From Mesorhizobium huakuii (GTDB lineage Bacteria > Pseudomonadota > Alphaproteobacteria > Rhizobiales > Rhizobiaceae), in the NCBI RefSeq assembly GCF_014189455.1, contig NZ_CP050296.1:1488001-1552000 (forward strand): a DNA stretch of 64,000 bases, written 5' to 3'. Made by a program: the position numbers and the translations under genes. The notes beneath the pieces are model-generated. The model saw only the letters and a program-made list of their open reading frames with translations. It ran no database searches and was not told the DNA's origin. Shown here piece after piece: positions 7,696 through 15,564 of this stretch. Position 1 is the stretch's first letter, and every line of letters starts with the position of its first letter.

Positions 7696-9012
7696 ATGAC
7701 GAAACGCATCAAGACTGAAGCCCCCCTTGAAGGCATGACCCGTCGCAATTTTCTGATGGCAAGTGCTGCCACCGCGGCAACCCTGGCAGCCGCGCGTGCG
7801 CTGCTCCCCTCTGGCGCCTATGCCGCGACCGCCGCCCCGGAAGTCACCGGCGCCAAGCTCGGCTTCATCGCGCTGACCGATGCGGCGCCCCTGATGATCG
7901 CCAAGGAGAAGGGCCTGTTCGCCAAATACGGCATGCCCGATGTCGAGGTGCTGAAGCAGGCCTCCTGGGGCGCCACGCGCGACAATCTGATGCTCGGCGG
8001 AGAGGCCAACGGCATTGACGGCGCCCACATCCTGACGCCGCTGCCCTACCTCATGCACACAGGCAAGGTGACGCAGAACAACCAGCCGATGCCGATGGCG
8101 ATCGTGGCGCGGCTGAACTACGACTGCCAGGGAATTTCCGTCGCTCAGGAATACGCCGCCACCGGCGTCGGCCTCGACGCCTCCAAGCTGAAGGAAGCCT
8201 TCGCCGCCAAGAAGGCCGCCGGCAAGGAAGTGAAGGCCGCCATGACCTTCCCGGGCGGCACACATGACCTGTGGATACGCTACTGGCTGGCCGCCGGCGG
8301 CATCGATCCCGACAAGGACGTCTCGACCATCGTCGTGCCACCGCCGCAGATGGTGGCCAACATGAAGGTCGGCAACATGGACGTGTTCTGCGTCGGCGAG
8401 CCGTGGAACGAGCAACTCGTCCATCAGGGCGTCGGCTTCACCGCCGCCACCACGGGCGAATTGTGGAAGGGCCATCCGGAAAAGGCGCTCGGCCTGCGTG
8501 CCGCCTTCATCGAGAAGAACCCAAACGCCACCAAGGCGATCCTGATGGCCGTCATGGAAGCCCAGCAGTGGTGCGAGGCCATGGAGAACAAGGACGAGAT
8601 GGCCGCTATCATCGGCAAGCGGCAGTGGATGAACGTGCCCGTCGCTGACATCATCGGTCGCCTCAAGGGCGATATCAACTACGGCAATGGCCGCGTCGCC
8701 AAGGGCACCGACCTCTACATGAAGTTCTGGAAGGGCGGCGTCTCCTATCCGTTCAAGAGCCATGATTCGTGGTTCCTCGCCGAGAACATCCGCTGGGGCA
8801 AATTCGCACCAACCACCGACGTCAAGGCGCTGGTCGATCAGGTCAACCGCGAGGATCTGTGGCGCGAGGCAGCCAAGGATCTCGGCGTGGCGGCCACCGA
8901 CATTCCGGCATCCTCGTCGCGGGGCGTCGAGACCTTCTTCGACGGCAAGGTCTTCGATCCGGCCAACCCGTCCGCCTACCTCGACAGCCTCAAGATCAAG
9001 GCATCGGCTTAG
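7696..9012 (+). CDS. nrtA: Nitrate ABC transporter substrate-binding protein NrtA
   Basis: The protein is 438 aa. A twin-arginine signal (MTRRNFLMASAATAATLAAA, Arg16-Arg17) leads to the NrtA/CmpA/NasF nitrate-binding fold (KLGFIALTDAAPLMIAKEKG, then CVGEPWNEQ). It is exported to the periplasm, probably folded through Tat, and delivers nitrate or nitrite to NrtB-NrtD. A GGGAGA ribosome binding site precedes the ATG at 7696. It is the first gene of nrtA-nrtB-nrtD and is controlled by the sigma-54 promoter and the NasT-responsive leader just upstream. A decayed copy of its first ~60 codons sits before narK at 11161. Confidence 0.95.
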   Translation: MTKRIKTEAPLEGMTRRNFLMASAATAATLAAARALLPSGAYAATAAPEVTGAKLGFIALTDAAPLMIAKEKGLFAKYGMPDVEVLKQASWGATRDNLMLGGEANGIDGAHILTPLPYLMHTGKVTQNNQPMPMAIVARLNYDCQGISVAQEYAATGVGLDASKLKEAFAAKKAAGKEVKAAMTFPGGTHDLWIRYWLAAGGIDPDKDVSTIVVPPPQMVANMKVGNMDVFCVGEPWNEQLVHQGVGFTAATTGELWKGHPEKALGLRAAFIEKNPNATKAILMAVMEAQQWCEAMENKDEMAAIIGKRQWMNVPVADIIGRLKGDINYGNGRVAKGTDLYMKFWKGGVSYPFKSHDSWFLAENIRWGKFAPTTDVKALVDQVNREDLWREAAKDLGVAATDIPASSSRGVETFFDGKVFDPANPSAYLDSLKIKASA

Positions 9013-9063
9013 GCGCAACGGCGCTCGCGCGTTGTCGCCCAACGCCTAGGAGTTTTCCAAGAC

Positions 9064-9954
9064 ATGTCCATCCAAACCATCGAGGACACCAAGGTGAAGG
9101 CGTTTCCGGCAAAGCCCGCCGAACTGGTCACCTTCACAGCCAAGGCCCGGCGCCGCGTCGACCCGCTCGCCATTGCCGGCAAGCTGGCGACGGCGCTGGT
9201 GCCGCCGGCCGTCGTCATCCTCGTCCTGCTCGTCGTCTGGCAGGTCGCCTGCTCGTCACCCACATCAAGCCTGCCGCCGCCGAGCCAGGTGTGGAACGAG
9301 GCCTATGACCTGATCGCGCATCCGTTCTTCGACAACGGCCCGCAGGATATCGGGCTGGCGTGGCGGGTGCTTATCTCGCTGCAGCGCGTCGCCATCGGCT
9401 TCGGCATGGCGGCGGTGGTCGGGGTAGCGCTCGGCGCGCTGGTCGGCCAGTCGGTCTGGGCGATGCGCGGCCTCGATCCGGTGTTCCAGATCCTGCGCAC
9501 CGTACCGCCGCTGGCCTGGCTGCCACTGTCGCTGGCGGCGTTCCGCGATTCCAGCCCGTCGGCGCTGTTCGTCATCTTCATCACGTCGATCTGGCCGATC
9601 ATCATCAACACCGCCGTCGGCGTGCGCAACATCCCGCAGGATTACCGCAACGTCGCCCGCATCCTGCGGCTCAACCCGTTCGAATTCTTCGTCAAGATCA
9701 TGGTGCCGGCCGCGCGCCCCTACATCTTCACCGGTCTGCGCATCGGCATCGGCCTGTCCTGGCTCGCCATCGTCGCCGCCGAAATGCTGACCGGCGGCGT
9801 CGGCATCGGCTTCTTCATCTGGGACGCCTGGAACTCGTCGCGGCTGCCCGACATCATCGTCGCGCTCGCCTATATCGGCGTCACCGGCTTCTGCCTCGAC
9901 CGGCTGGTCGCGGCGGTCGGCGCCTTTGTCACCCGCGGCACAACGGCAAAATGA
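9064..9954 (+). CDS. nrtB: Nitrate ABC transporter permease NrtB
   Basis: The protein is 296 aa of the BPD_transp_1 permease family. It has a first membrane helix at about residues 43-64 (PPAVVILVLLVVWQVA) and several further hydrophobic segments. The cytoplasmic coupling region is visible as GVRNIPQDYRNVARILRLN with the following FVKIMVPAARPYIFTGLRIG. It forms the membrane channel for nitrate uptake with NrtA and NrtD. An AGGAG motif precedes the start, and the gene lies 51 bp after nrtA and 10 bp before nrtD in the same operon. Confidence 0.93.
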   Translation: MSIQTIEDTKVKAFPAKPAELVTFTAKARRRVDPLAIAGKLATALVPPAVVILVLLVVWQVACSSPTSSLPPPSQVWNEAYDLIAHPFFDNGPQDIGLAWRVLISLQRVAIGFGMAAVVGVALGALVGQSVWAMRGLDPVFQILRTVPPLAWLPLSLAAFRDSSPSALFVIFITSIWPIIINTAVGVRNIPQDYRNVARILRLNPFEFFVKIMVPAARPYIFTGLRIGIGLSWLAIVAAEMLTGGVGIGFFIWDAWNSSRLPDIIVALAYIGVTGFCLDRLVAAVGAFVTRGTTAK

Positions 9955-9964
9955 GGAGGGCAAG

Positions 9965-10762
9965 ATGACGGCCTATCTGAAGCTCGACCATATCGACAAA
10001 TCCTTTTCGCGCGGCGGTCAGGTCAGCGAGGTGCTGAAGGACATCAAGCTGACCATCAACAAGGGAGAATTCGTCTCCATCATCGGCCATTCCGGGTGCG
10101 GCAAGTCGACCTTGCTCAACCTGATCGCCGGCCTGACGAATGTATCCGCCGGCGCCGTGCTGCTCGAAAACAAGGAGGTCGACAGCCCCGGCCCGGAACG
10201 CGCCGTGGTGTTCCAGAACCACTCGCTGCTGCCTTGGCTCACCGTCTACGAGAACATCAACCTCGCAGTATCCAAGGTCTTCCGCCGCAGCAAGAGCCGA
10301 GCGGAGCGGCACGACTGGATCATGCGCAATCTCGACCTCGTGCAGATGGCGCATGCCAGGGACAAGCGCCCGGCCGAAATTTCCGGCGGCATGAAGCAGC
10401 GTGTCGGCATTGCACGCGCGCTGGCCATGGAGCCGAAGATCCTGCTGCTCGACGAGCCGTTCGGCGCGCTCGACGCGCTGACGCGCGCCCATCTGCAGGA
10501 CGCGGTGATGGACATCCATTCGAGGCTGGACTCGACGACCATCATGATCACCCACGATGTAGATGAAGCCGTGCTCTTGTCCGACCGTATCGTGATGATG
10601 ACCAACGGCCCGGCCGCGACCATCGGCGAGGTGCTTGCCGTGCCGCTGGCCCGACCACGCCGGCGTGTCGAGCTTTCCTCCGACCGCACCTTCCTGCGCT
10701 GCCGCGAGGCGGTGCTGAAGTTCCTCTACGAGCGCCACCGCTTCGTCGCAGCCGCGGAGTAA
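9965..10762 (+). CDS. nrtD: Nitrate ABC transporter ATP-binding protein
   Basis: The protein is 265 aa with a single nucleotide-binding domain. Walker A is GHSGCGKST (residues 41-49), the signature is ISGGMKQR, and Walker B is ILLLDEPFGALDA, followed by the switch His in MITHDVDEAV. It has no fused substrate-binding domain, so it corresponds to NrtD (NasD) and not to cyanobacterial NrtC. The start at 9965 is chosen because AGGAGG lies just before it. An in-frame ATG at 9926 falls inside nrtB. It energises nitrate import. Confidence 0.93.
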   Translation: MTAYLKLDHIDKSFSRGGQVSEVLKDIKLTINKGEFVSIIGHSGCGKSTLLNLIAGLTNVSAGAVLLENKEVDSPGPERAVVFQNHSLLPWLTVYENINLAVSKVFRRSKSRAERHDWIMRNLDLVQMAHARDKRPAEISGGMKQRVGIARALAMEPKILLLDEPFGALDALTRAHLQDAVMDIHSRLDSTTIMITHDVDEAVLLSDRIVMMTNGPAATIGEVLAVPLARPRRRVELSSDRTFLRCREAVLKFLYERHRFVAAAE

Positions 10763-10833
10763 GATCATGACCGAAAAACGCGCAATCATCGCCAATTGGC
10801 AATCTGCATCGACAATAGGCAGCCTACCGCACT

Positions 10834-10848
10834 GCACAAATATTATGC
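10834..10848 (+). promoter_or_regulatory. NtrC-like enhancer site, second copy, upstream of narK
   Basis: GCAC-N7-ATGC differs from the NtrC dyad by one base in the second half. It lies about 126 bp before the sigma-54 GG at 10960, practically the same spacing as in the first module (124 bp), which supports a common origin. The weaker dyad may lower NtrC affinity. Confidence 0.5.
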
Positions 10849-10957
10849 TGCCGTGCAAGGCAGTCTGACTAATCTTTGATCCGCTGCCGGGCTCGGTCAA
10901 AAGTCGCCCAGCTGCGGTCCACATTGATTTCATTCGATAATCTAGGGCGCTGTCGAA

Positions 10958-10974
10958 TTGGCACGCTTCCTGCT
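10958..10974 (+). promoter_or_regulatory. Sigma-54 promoter of narK-nirB-nirD-nasA
   Basis: TTGGCACG-N4-CTGCT has GG at 10960-10961 and GC at 10972-10973, ten bases apart. This is a good -24/-12 match and is homologous to the promoter at 7487. The predicted transcription start is near 10985, just before the second ANTAR leader. Confidence 0.8.
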
Positions 10975-11010
10975 TTGCAGAATGTAGGTCCGCAAGGGCC
11001 AAGTGACACG

Positions 11011-11044
11011 GCGTCCAATGGCGGGCGCCACAGGCAAAGCTGCC
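11011..11044 (+). promoter_or_regulatory. NasT (ANTAR) target RNA, second copy, narK leader
   Basis: P1 is GCGTCC/GGGCGC with loop AATGGC (loop 11017-11022). P2 is GGC/GCC with loop AAAGCT (loop 11036-11041). Stems and loops are identical to the nrtA leader, and only spacer bases differ, for example one base between the hairpins and a few after P2. This conservation against a background of changed spacers points to selection on the structure. Confidence 0.87.
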
Positions 11045-11113
11045 GCTCAGGTCAATGCGCGATCCCGGATGGACGGACGCGCGAAGACCTGGCCGGCGGC
11101 TTTTTTGTTTTTT
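11039..11113 (+). terminator. Regulated intrinsic terminator (attenuator) before narK
   Basis: The 5' arm 11039-11051 pairs with 11088-11100, with arms identical to those of the first leader. It is followed by six T, one G and six T. The 5' arm overlaps hexaloop P2, so NasT binding should block its formation. Confidence 0.87.
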
Positions 11114-11160
11114 GCGCGATCGACGGCGCTGGTCCAAGCGGCGCCCAACCGGAGACGACG

Positions 11161-11352
11161 ATGACGAAACGGATCGGAACTGGCGCATCCCTCGCGGACT
11201 TCACGCGCCGCGATTTTCTGGCCAGCAGCGCGCTGACGGCGGCACTGTTCACCGCCGCGCTCCTGCTGTTTCCGATCGGCGCCAAGACCCAAAGCAAGGA
11301 CTTGACCGTCGCGAACCCGGTCTCGTTGCCCCCATCGATGCCGCGCCGCTGA
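11161..11352 (+). pseudogene. nrtA remnant: start, Tat signal and decayed continuation
   Basis: An ORF of 63 codons begins MTKRIGTGAS with the same ribosome binding site (GGAGACGACG) as nrtA. It carries the twin-arginine motif TRRDFLASSALTAALF and then ends early. In another frame the following bases still encode APIDAAPLTI, matching ALTDAAPLMI of NrtA, so the copy is both frameshifted and truncated near 11375. It is best read as a fossil left when the nrtA promoter, leader and start were duplicated before narK. It might still be translated as a leader peptide, because its initiation region is intact and narK starts 57 nt after its stop. Confidence 0.75.
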
Positions 11353-11408
11353 CCATTCACCCACAAAATATCCGCGGCGCCTCCCACGCCGCAAACCGGA
11401 GCCAGACA

Positions 11409-12710
11409 TTGACCGCAAATCTCCCAGCCGCGCCCAGCCAGGACAGTGCTCCCCGGCAGGCGCTTGTGATGTCCACAATCGCCTTCACCGTATGCTTCGC
11501 GGTGTGGACGATCTTTTCAATCATCGGCGTGCGCATAAAGCAGGAGCTCGGACTGAACGAGACGCAGTTCGGCCTGCTCGTCGGCACGCCGATCCTCACC
11601 GGTTCGCTCGTGCGCATGGTGCTCGGCGTCTGGACCGACCGCTTTGGCGGGCGGCTGGTCTACACCGCGACCATGCTTGCGGCGGCGGTTGCGACCCTCC
11701 TGCTGGCTTTCGCGCACACCTACGGGCAGATGCTGGTTGCCGCGCTCGGCGTCGGGCTCGCCGGCGGCTCCTTCGCTGTCGGCGTGTCCTATGTCTCGCG
11801 CTTCTTCCCGGCCGACAAGCAGGGCACGGCCCTCGGTATCTTCGGCGCAGGCAATGTCGGGGCCGCGGTCACCAAATTCCTGGCGCCCTTCGTGCTTCTC
11901 TCCTGGGGCTGGCAGTCGGTGGCTCTGATCTGGGCGGCAGCGCTCGTCGTCATGGCCGCCATCTTCTGGTTCACCACCGGCGATGATCCCGTCATCCGCG
12001 AGCGCCGCGCCGGCAAGGCAGCACCCACGAGAAGCTTCTGGCAGGAATTCGCGCCGCTCAAGAATGTGCAGGTCTGGCGCTTCGCCTTCTACTACTTCTT
12101 CGCCTTTGGCGCGTTCGTGGCGCTGTCGCTGTGGCTGCCGCGCTACCTGATCGGCGTCTACGGCTTCGGGCTTGCGACCGCCGGCATGATCGGCGCCGCC
12201 TATTCAATTCCCGCAAGTGTGTTCCGCGCCTATGGCGGCGTGCTTGCCGACCGGATCGGCGCCCGGACCGTACTCTATTCGACGTTCGCCGTCAGTGCCG
12301 TCGCGACTCTCGTTCTGTCTCTCCCCTCGGCAGACTACGTCGTGCGCGGCATTAGCGGGCCGATCGCCTTCCATTTCGAGATCGGCCCGCTCGCCTTCAT
12401 CGCCGTCGCCTGCGTGCTCGGCTTTTTCATGAGCCTCGGCAAGGCCGCCGTCTACAAGCACATCCCGGCCTACTATCCGCAGAGTGTCGGCGCGGTCGGT
12501 GGTGTGGTGGGCATGATCGGCGGGCTCGGCGGCTTCATCCTGCCGATCGCCTTCGGCGCCCTCAACGACCTCACCGGCGTGTGGTCGAGTTGCTTCATGC
12601 TGCTCTTCGTCATCGTCGTCACCTGCCTTGCCTGGATGCATGTCTCCATCCGGCGCATGGAGCGCGTGGCATCCGCCGAACCTTCACCCCTTTCCTACGC
12701 GGCTGAGTGA
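11409..12710 (+). CDS. narK: NarK-type nitrate/nitrite MFS transporter
   Basis: The protein is 433 aa from a TTG start. It has twelve probable membrane helices and the nitrate-porter signature regions (GLLVGTPILTGSLVRMVLGVWTD, and AGNVGAAVTKF). It imports nitrate and/or exports nitrite across the inner membrane. The TTG at 11409 is preferred because GGAG lies seven bases upstream and the residues after it belong to the usual cytoplasmic N-terminus. An ATG at 11469 would start right at the first membrane helix and lacks a ribosome binding site. It is the first gene after the second NasT leader and lies 8 bp before nirB. Confidence 0.9.
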   Translation: MTANLPAAPSQDSAPRQALVMSTIAFTVCFAVWTIFSIIGVRIKQELGLNETQFGLLVGTPILTGSLVRMVLGVWTDRFGGRLVYTATMLAAAVATLLLAFAHTYGQMLVAALGVGLAGGSFAVGVSYVSRFFPADKQGTALGIFGAGNVGAAVTKFLAPFVLLSWGWQSVALIWAAALVVMAAIFWFTTGDDPVIRERRAGKAAPTRSFWQEFAPLKNVQVWRFAFYYFFAFGAFVALSLWLPRYLIGVYGFGLATAGMIGAAYSIPASVFRAYGGVLADRIGARTVLYSTFAVSAVATLVLSLPSADYVVRGISGPIAFHFEIGPLAFIAVACVLGFFMSLGKAAVYKHIPAYYPQSVGAVGGVVGMIGGLGGFILPIAFGALNDLTGVWSSCFMLLFVIVVTCLAWMHVSIRRMERVASAEPSPLSYAAE

Positions 12711-12718
12711 GACCGGAC

Positions 12719-14038
12719 ATGACAGAGAAACTCGTCATCATCGGCAACGGCATGGCGCCAGGGCGCATGCTGGAGCATCTGCTGGAAAAGGCGCCCGGCC
12801 TCTACCAGGTCACCATCTTCAACGCCGAGCCGCGTGTGAACTACGACCGCATCATGCTGTCGCCGGTGCTGTCGGGCGAAAAGGATTATGAGGAGATCAT
12901 CATCCATGGTGACGGCTGGTACATCAAGCACGGCATCACCCTCTACAAGGGCCACAAGATCATTGCCATCGACCGGCAGGCGAAGACCGTCACCTCCGAT
13001 CACGGCGTAACCGAGCCCTACGACAAGCTCGTCATCGCCACCGGCTCAGTGCCGTTCATCATCCCGGTGCCGGGCCACAATCTGCCCGGCGTGCTGACCT
13101 ACCGAGATCTCGACGACGTACGCGCCATGATGCTTGCCGCCCAGTCGCGGGCCAAGGCGGTCGTCATAGGCGGCGGCCTGCTCGGCCTGGAGGCCGCGGC
13201 CGGCCTCAACGCGCAAGGCATGGACGTCACCGTGCTGCATGTTATGCCGACGCTGATGGAGCGCCAGCTTGATCCGGCCGCCGGCTACCTCTTGCAGCGC
13301 GCGGTGGAGCAACGCGGCATCAAGGTCATCACCAAGGCCAACACGCAGGCGATCACGGGCAACGGCAAGGTCGAGCAGGTGGAACTCGCCGATGGCACCA
13401 TCATACCGGCGACCCTGGTGGTCATGGCCGTCGGTATCCGGCCGAATTCGGCGCTGGCGAAAGATGCCGGCATCGCCGTTAACAGAGGTATCGTTGTCGA
13501 TGCCGGCATGCGCAGCAACGACCCCGACATCTACGCGCTCGGCGAATGCGCCGAGGTCAACGGCATGGTCTACGGGCTGGTGGCACCACTCTATGAGATG
13601 GCACGCGTTGCCGCCAGCCAGCTTGCCGGCGACGAGACCGCTGCTTTCGTCCATTCGGACACGCCGACCAAGCTCAAGGTCACCGGCATCGAGCTGTTCT
13701 CGCTCGGCGACTTCGCCGATGGCGACGACCGCCAGGAGATTGTGCTGCGCGATGCTTCAGCCGGTGTCTACAAGCGGCTGGTGCTTAAGGACGACCGCAT
13801 CATCGGCACGGTGCTCTACGGCGAGACGTCAGATGGCGCCTGGTTCAACGACCTCAAGAAGAAGCAAACCGATATTTCGGAGATGCGCGACACGCTCATC
13901 TTCGGCCAGTCCTACCAGGGGGTGCCCCGCTGGACCCTATGGCGGCCGTTGCAGCCTTGCCGGATGATGCGGAAATCTGCGGCTGCAACGGCGTTTGCAA
14001 GGGAAAGATCACCGGCGCGATCACGGCCAAAGGCCTGA
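12719..14038 (+). CDS. nirB: Nitrite reductase large subunit NirB, N-terminal part (frameshifted)
   Basis: This part encodes the FAD/NAD(P)H-binding half of assimilatory nitrite reductase (MTEKLVIIGNGMAPGR, then VVIGGGLLGLEAAAGL and the YALGECAEVNG motif). After FGQSYQG, about 400 residues in, the frame runs into 38 residues unlike NirB. The next frame carries the exact family continuation. The break is at a run of five G (13918-13922): one extra G, or a -1 slip there, gives QGGAPLDPMAAV and joins the two halves. NirB reduces nitrite to ammonium with NADH and NirD. The cause is a sequencing error, a real mutation or recoding; see the finding. Confidence 0.9.
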   Translation: MTEKLVIIGNGMAPGRMLEHLLEKAPGLYQVTIFNAEPRVNYDRIMLSPVLSGEKDYEEIIIHGDGWYIKHGITLYKGHKIIAIDRQAKTVTSDHGVTEPYDKLVIATGSVPFIIPVPGHNLPGVLTYRDLDDVRAMMLAAQSRAKAVVIGGGLLGLEAAAGLNAQGMDVTVLHVMPTLMERQLDPAAGYLLQRAVEQRGIKVITKANTQAITGNGKVEQVELADGTIIPATLVVMAVGIRPNSALAKDAGIAVNRGIVVDAGMRSNDPDIYALGECAEVNGMVYGLVAPLYEMARVAASQLAGDETAAFVHSDTPTKLKVTGIELFSLGDFADGDDRQEIVLRDASAGVYKRLVLKDDRIIGTVLYGETSDGAWFNDLKKKQTDISEMRDTLIFGQSYQGVPRWTLWRPLQPCRMMRKSAAATAFARERSPARSRPKA

Positions 14039-15168
14039 CCTCGCTCGACGACGTGCGCGCCCACACCAAGGCGTCGGCCTCGTGCGGCTCCTGCACCGGG
14101 CTGGTCGAGAAGCTGATGGTGCTGACCCTCGGCGACACATACAACCCGGCGGCCGTCCAACCCATGTGCTCCTGCACCACGCTCGGCCATGACGAGGTGC
14201 GCCGGCTGATCAAGGCCAAGCACCTGAAGACTATTCCCGCCGTCATGCAGGAGCTGGAATGGAAGACCTCCTGCGGCTGCGCCAAATGCCGTCCGGCGCT
14301 CAACTACTACCTCGTTTGCGACTGGCCAAACGACTATGCCGACGACTATCAGTCGCGCTTCATCAATGAGCGGGTGCACGCCAACATCCAGAAGGACGGC
14401 ACATATTCGGTGGTTCCGCGCATGTGGGGCGGCGTCACCAACGCCGCCGAACTGCGCGCCATCGCCGACGTCGTCGACAAGTTCGAGATCCCGATGGTCA
14501 AGGTCACCGGCGGCCAGCGCATCGACATGCTGGGCATCCGCAAGGAAGATTTGCCGGCGGTGTGGGCCGATCTCGGCCAGGCCGGTTTCGTCTCCGGTCA
14601 TGCCTATGCAAAGGGCCTGCGCACGGTGAAGACCTGCGTCGGCTCCGACTGGTGCCGCTTCGGCACGCAGGATTCGACAGGTCTCGGCATCCGTATCGAA
14701 AAATTCATGTGGGGTTCGTGGACGCCGGCCAAGGTCAAGATGGCGGTGTCGGGCTGCCCGAGGAACTGCGCCGAGGCGACCTGCAAGGATGTCGGCGTCA
14801 TCTGCGTCGACAGCGGCTACGAGATCCACTTCGCCGGCGCCGCCGGCCTCGACATCAAGGGCACCGAAGTGCTCGGTCTTGTGAAGACAGAAGACGAAGC
14901 GCTGGAGCACATCGTCGCGCTGACCCAGATGTACCGCGAGCAGGGCCGCTATCTCGAACGCATCTACAAATGGGCCAAGCGTATCGGCATCCCCGAGATC
15001 AAGCGCCAGATCATGGACGATGGCGAGAAGCGCAAGGCCTATTACGACCGCTTCGTCTTCAGCCAGAAATTCGCCCAGGTCGACCCATGGTCGGAGCGCG
15101 TCTCCGGCAAGGACAAGCACGAGTTCCGGCCGATGGCTTCGGTCGGGTTTGCCGAGGCGGCGGAGTGA
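13939..15168 (+). CDS. nirB: Nitrite reductase large subunit NirB, C-terminal part (frameshifted)
   Basis: The frame begins MAAVAALPDDAEICGCNGVC and continues 409 aa. It has two BFD-like [2Fe-2S] regions (CGCNGVC...CGSC and CSC...CGCAKC), then the sulfite/nitrite reductase domains with the siroheme-[4Fe-4S] ligands CVGSDWC and CPRNCAEATC. Together with the upstream part it adds up to about 815 residues, the normal NirB length. The ATG at 13939 has no good ribosome binding site and lies in the middle of a continuous domain junction, so independent initiation is unlikely. nirD follows after 64 bp. Confidence 0.9.
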   Translation: MAAVAALPDDAEICGCNGVCKGKITGAITAKGLTSLDDVRAHTKASASCGSCTGLVEKLMVLTLGDTYNPAAVQPMCSCTTLGHDEVRRLIKAKHLKTIPAVMQELEWKTSCGCAKCRPALNYYLVCDWPNDYADDYQSRFINERVHANIQKDGTYSVVPRMWGGVTNAAELRAIADVVDKFEIPMVKVTGGQRIDMLGIRKEDLPAVWADLGQAGFVSGHAYAKGLRTVKTCVGSDWCRFGTQDSTGLGIRIEKFMWGSWTPAKVKMAVSGCPRNCAEATCKDVGVICVDSGYEIHFAGAAGLDIKGTEVLGLVKTEDEALEHIVALTQMYREQGRYLERIYKWAKRIGIPEIKRQIMDDGEKRKAYYDRFVFSQKFAQVDPWSERVSGKDKHEFRPMASVGFAEAAE

Positions 15169-15217
15169 GCGCGTGTTCCCGAAAAGTGGGAACCGGTTTT
15201 CGGTTAAGAACACGCGC
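15169..15217. repeat. Palindromic intergenic repeat between nirB and nirD
   Basis: Ten-base outer arms (15169-15178 and 15208-15217) are exact reverse complements. Inside is a second inverted pair, CCGAAAA ... TTTTCGG, around GTGGGAACCGG. The core is of the palindromic kind found many times between genes in rhizobial genomes; that statement is from memory. It begins right after the nirB stop and may stabilise or attenuate the mRNA between nirB and nirD. Confidence 0.7.
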
Positions 15218-15232
15218 AAAAAGGGAATTCAC

Positions 15233-15562
15233 ATGAACTGGATCGCCATCGGCACCATCTCCGACATCCCGCGGCGTGGCGCGCGCTGCGTGGCCACCCC
15301 GCAAGGCAAGGTCGCGGTCTTCCGCACCCAGGACGATCAGGTCTATGCCATCGACGACCATTGCCCGCACAAGGGCGGGCCGCTCAGCCAGGGCATTGTC
15401 CATGGCGCGGCGGTGACCTGTCCCCTGCACAATTGGGTGATCTCGCTGGAGACCGGCAAGGCGCTCGGCGCCGACGAGGGCGTGGTGCGCACCATTCCGG
15501 TCAAGGTCGAGGGCGAACGCCTGTTCCTGGCGCTGGAAGCGCTGGCCAGCCGCGCCGCCTGA
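15233..15562 (+). CDS. nirD: Nitrite reductase small subunit NirD, Rieske-type
   Basis: The protein is 109 aa starting MNWIAIGTISDIPRRGARCV, with an AAGGGAA ribosome binding site. It keeps the full Rieske ligand set: Cys44 and His46 in CPHKGGPL, and Cys63 and His66 in CPLHNW. It should therefore bind a [2Fe-2S] cluster, unlike some NirD proteins that lack the ligands. It partners NirB in NADH-dependent nitrite reduction. The stop lies 2 bp before the nasA start, implying tight coupling. An upstream in-frame extension overlaps nirB and is not coding-like. Confidence 0.93.
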   Translation: MNWIAIGTISDIPRRGARCVATPQGKVAVFRTQDDQVYAIDDHCPHKGGPLSQGIVHGAAVTCPLHNWVISLETGKALGADEGVVRTIPVKVEGERLFLALEALASRAA

Positions 15563-15564
15563 AC

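Noticed and set aside
11055..11408. NarK with a 118-residue N-terminal extension
   Set aside because: The extra frame runs through the terminator of the leader and the nrtA remnant; the TTG at 11409 has a proper ribosome binding site.
13900..15168. NirB naturally split into two separate genes
   Set aside because: The second frame has no ribosome binding site, the first ends in 38 non-homologous residues, and a single-base change restores an uninterrupted family sequence, so a frameshift explains the data better.
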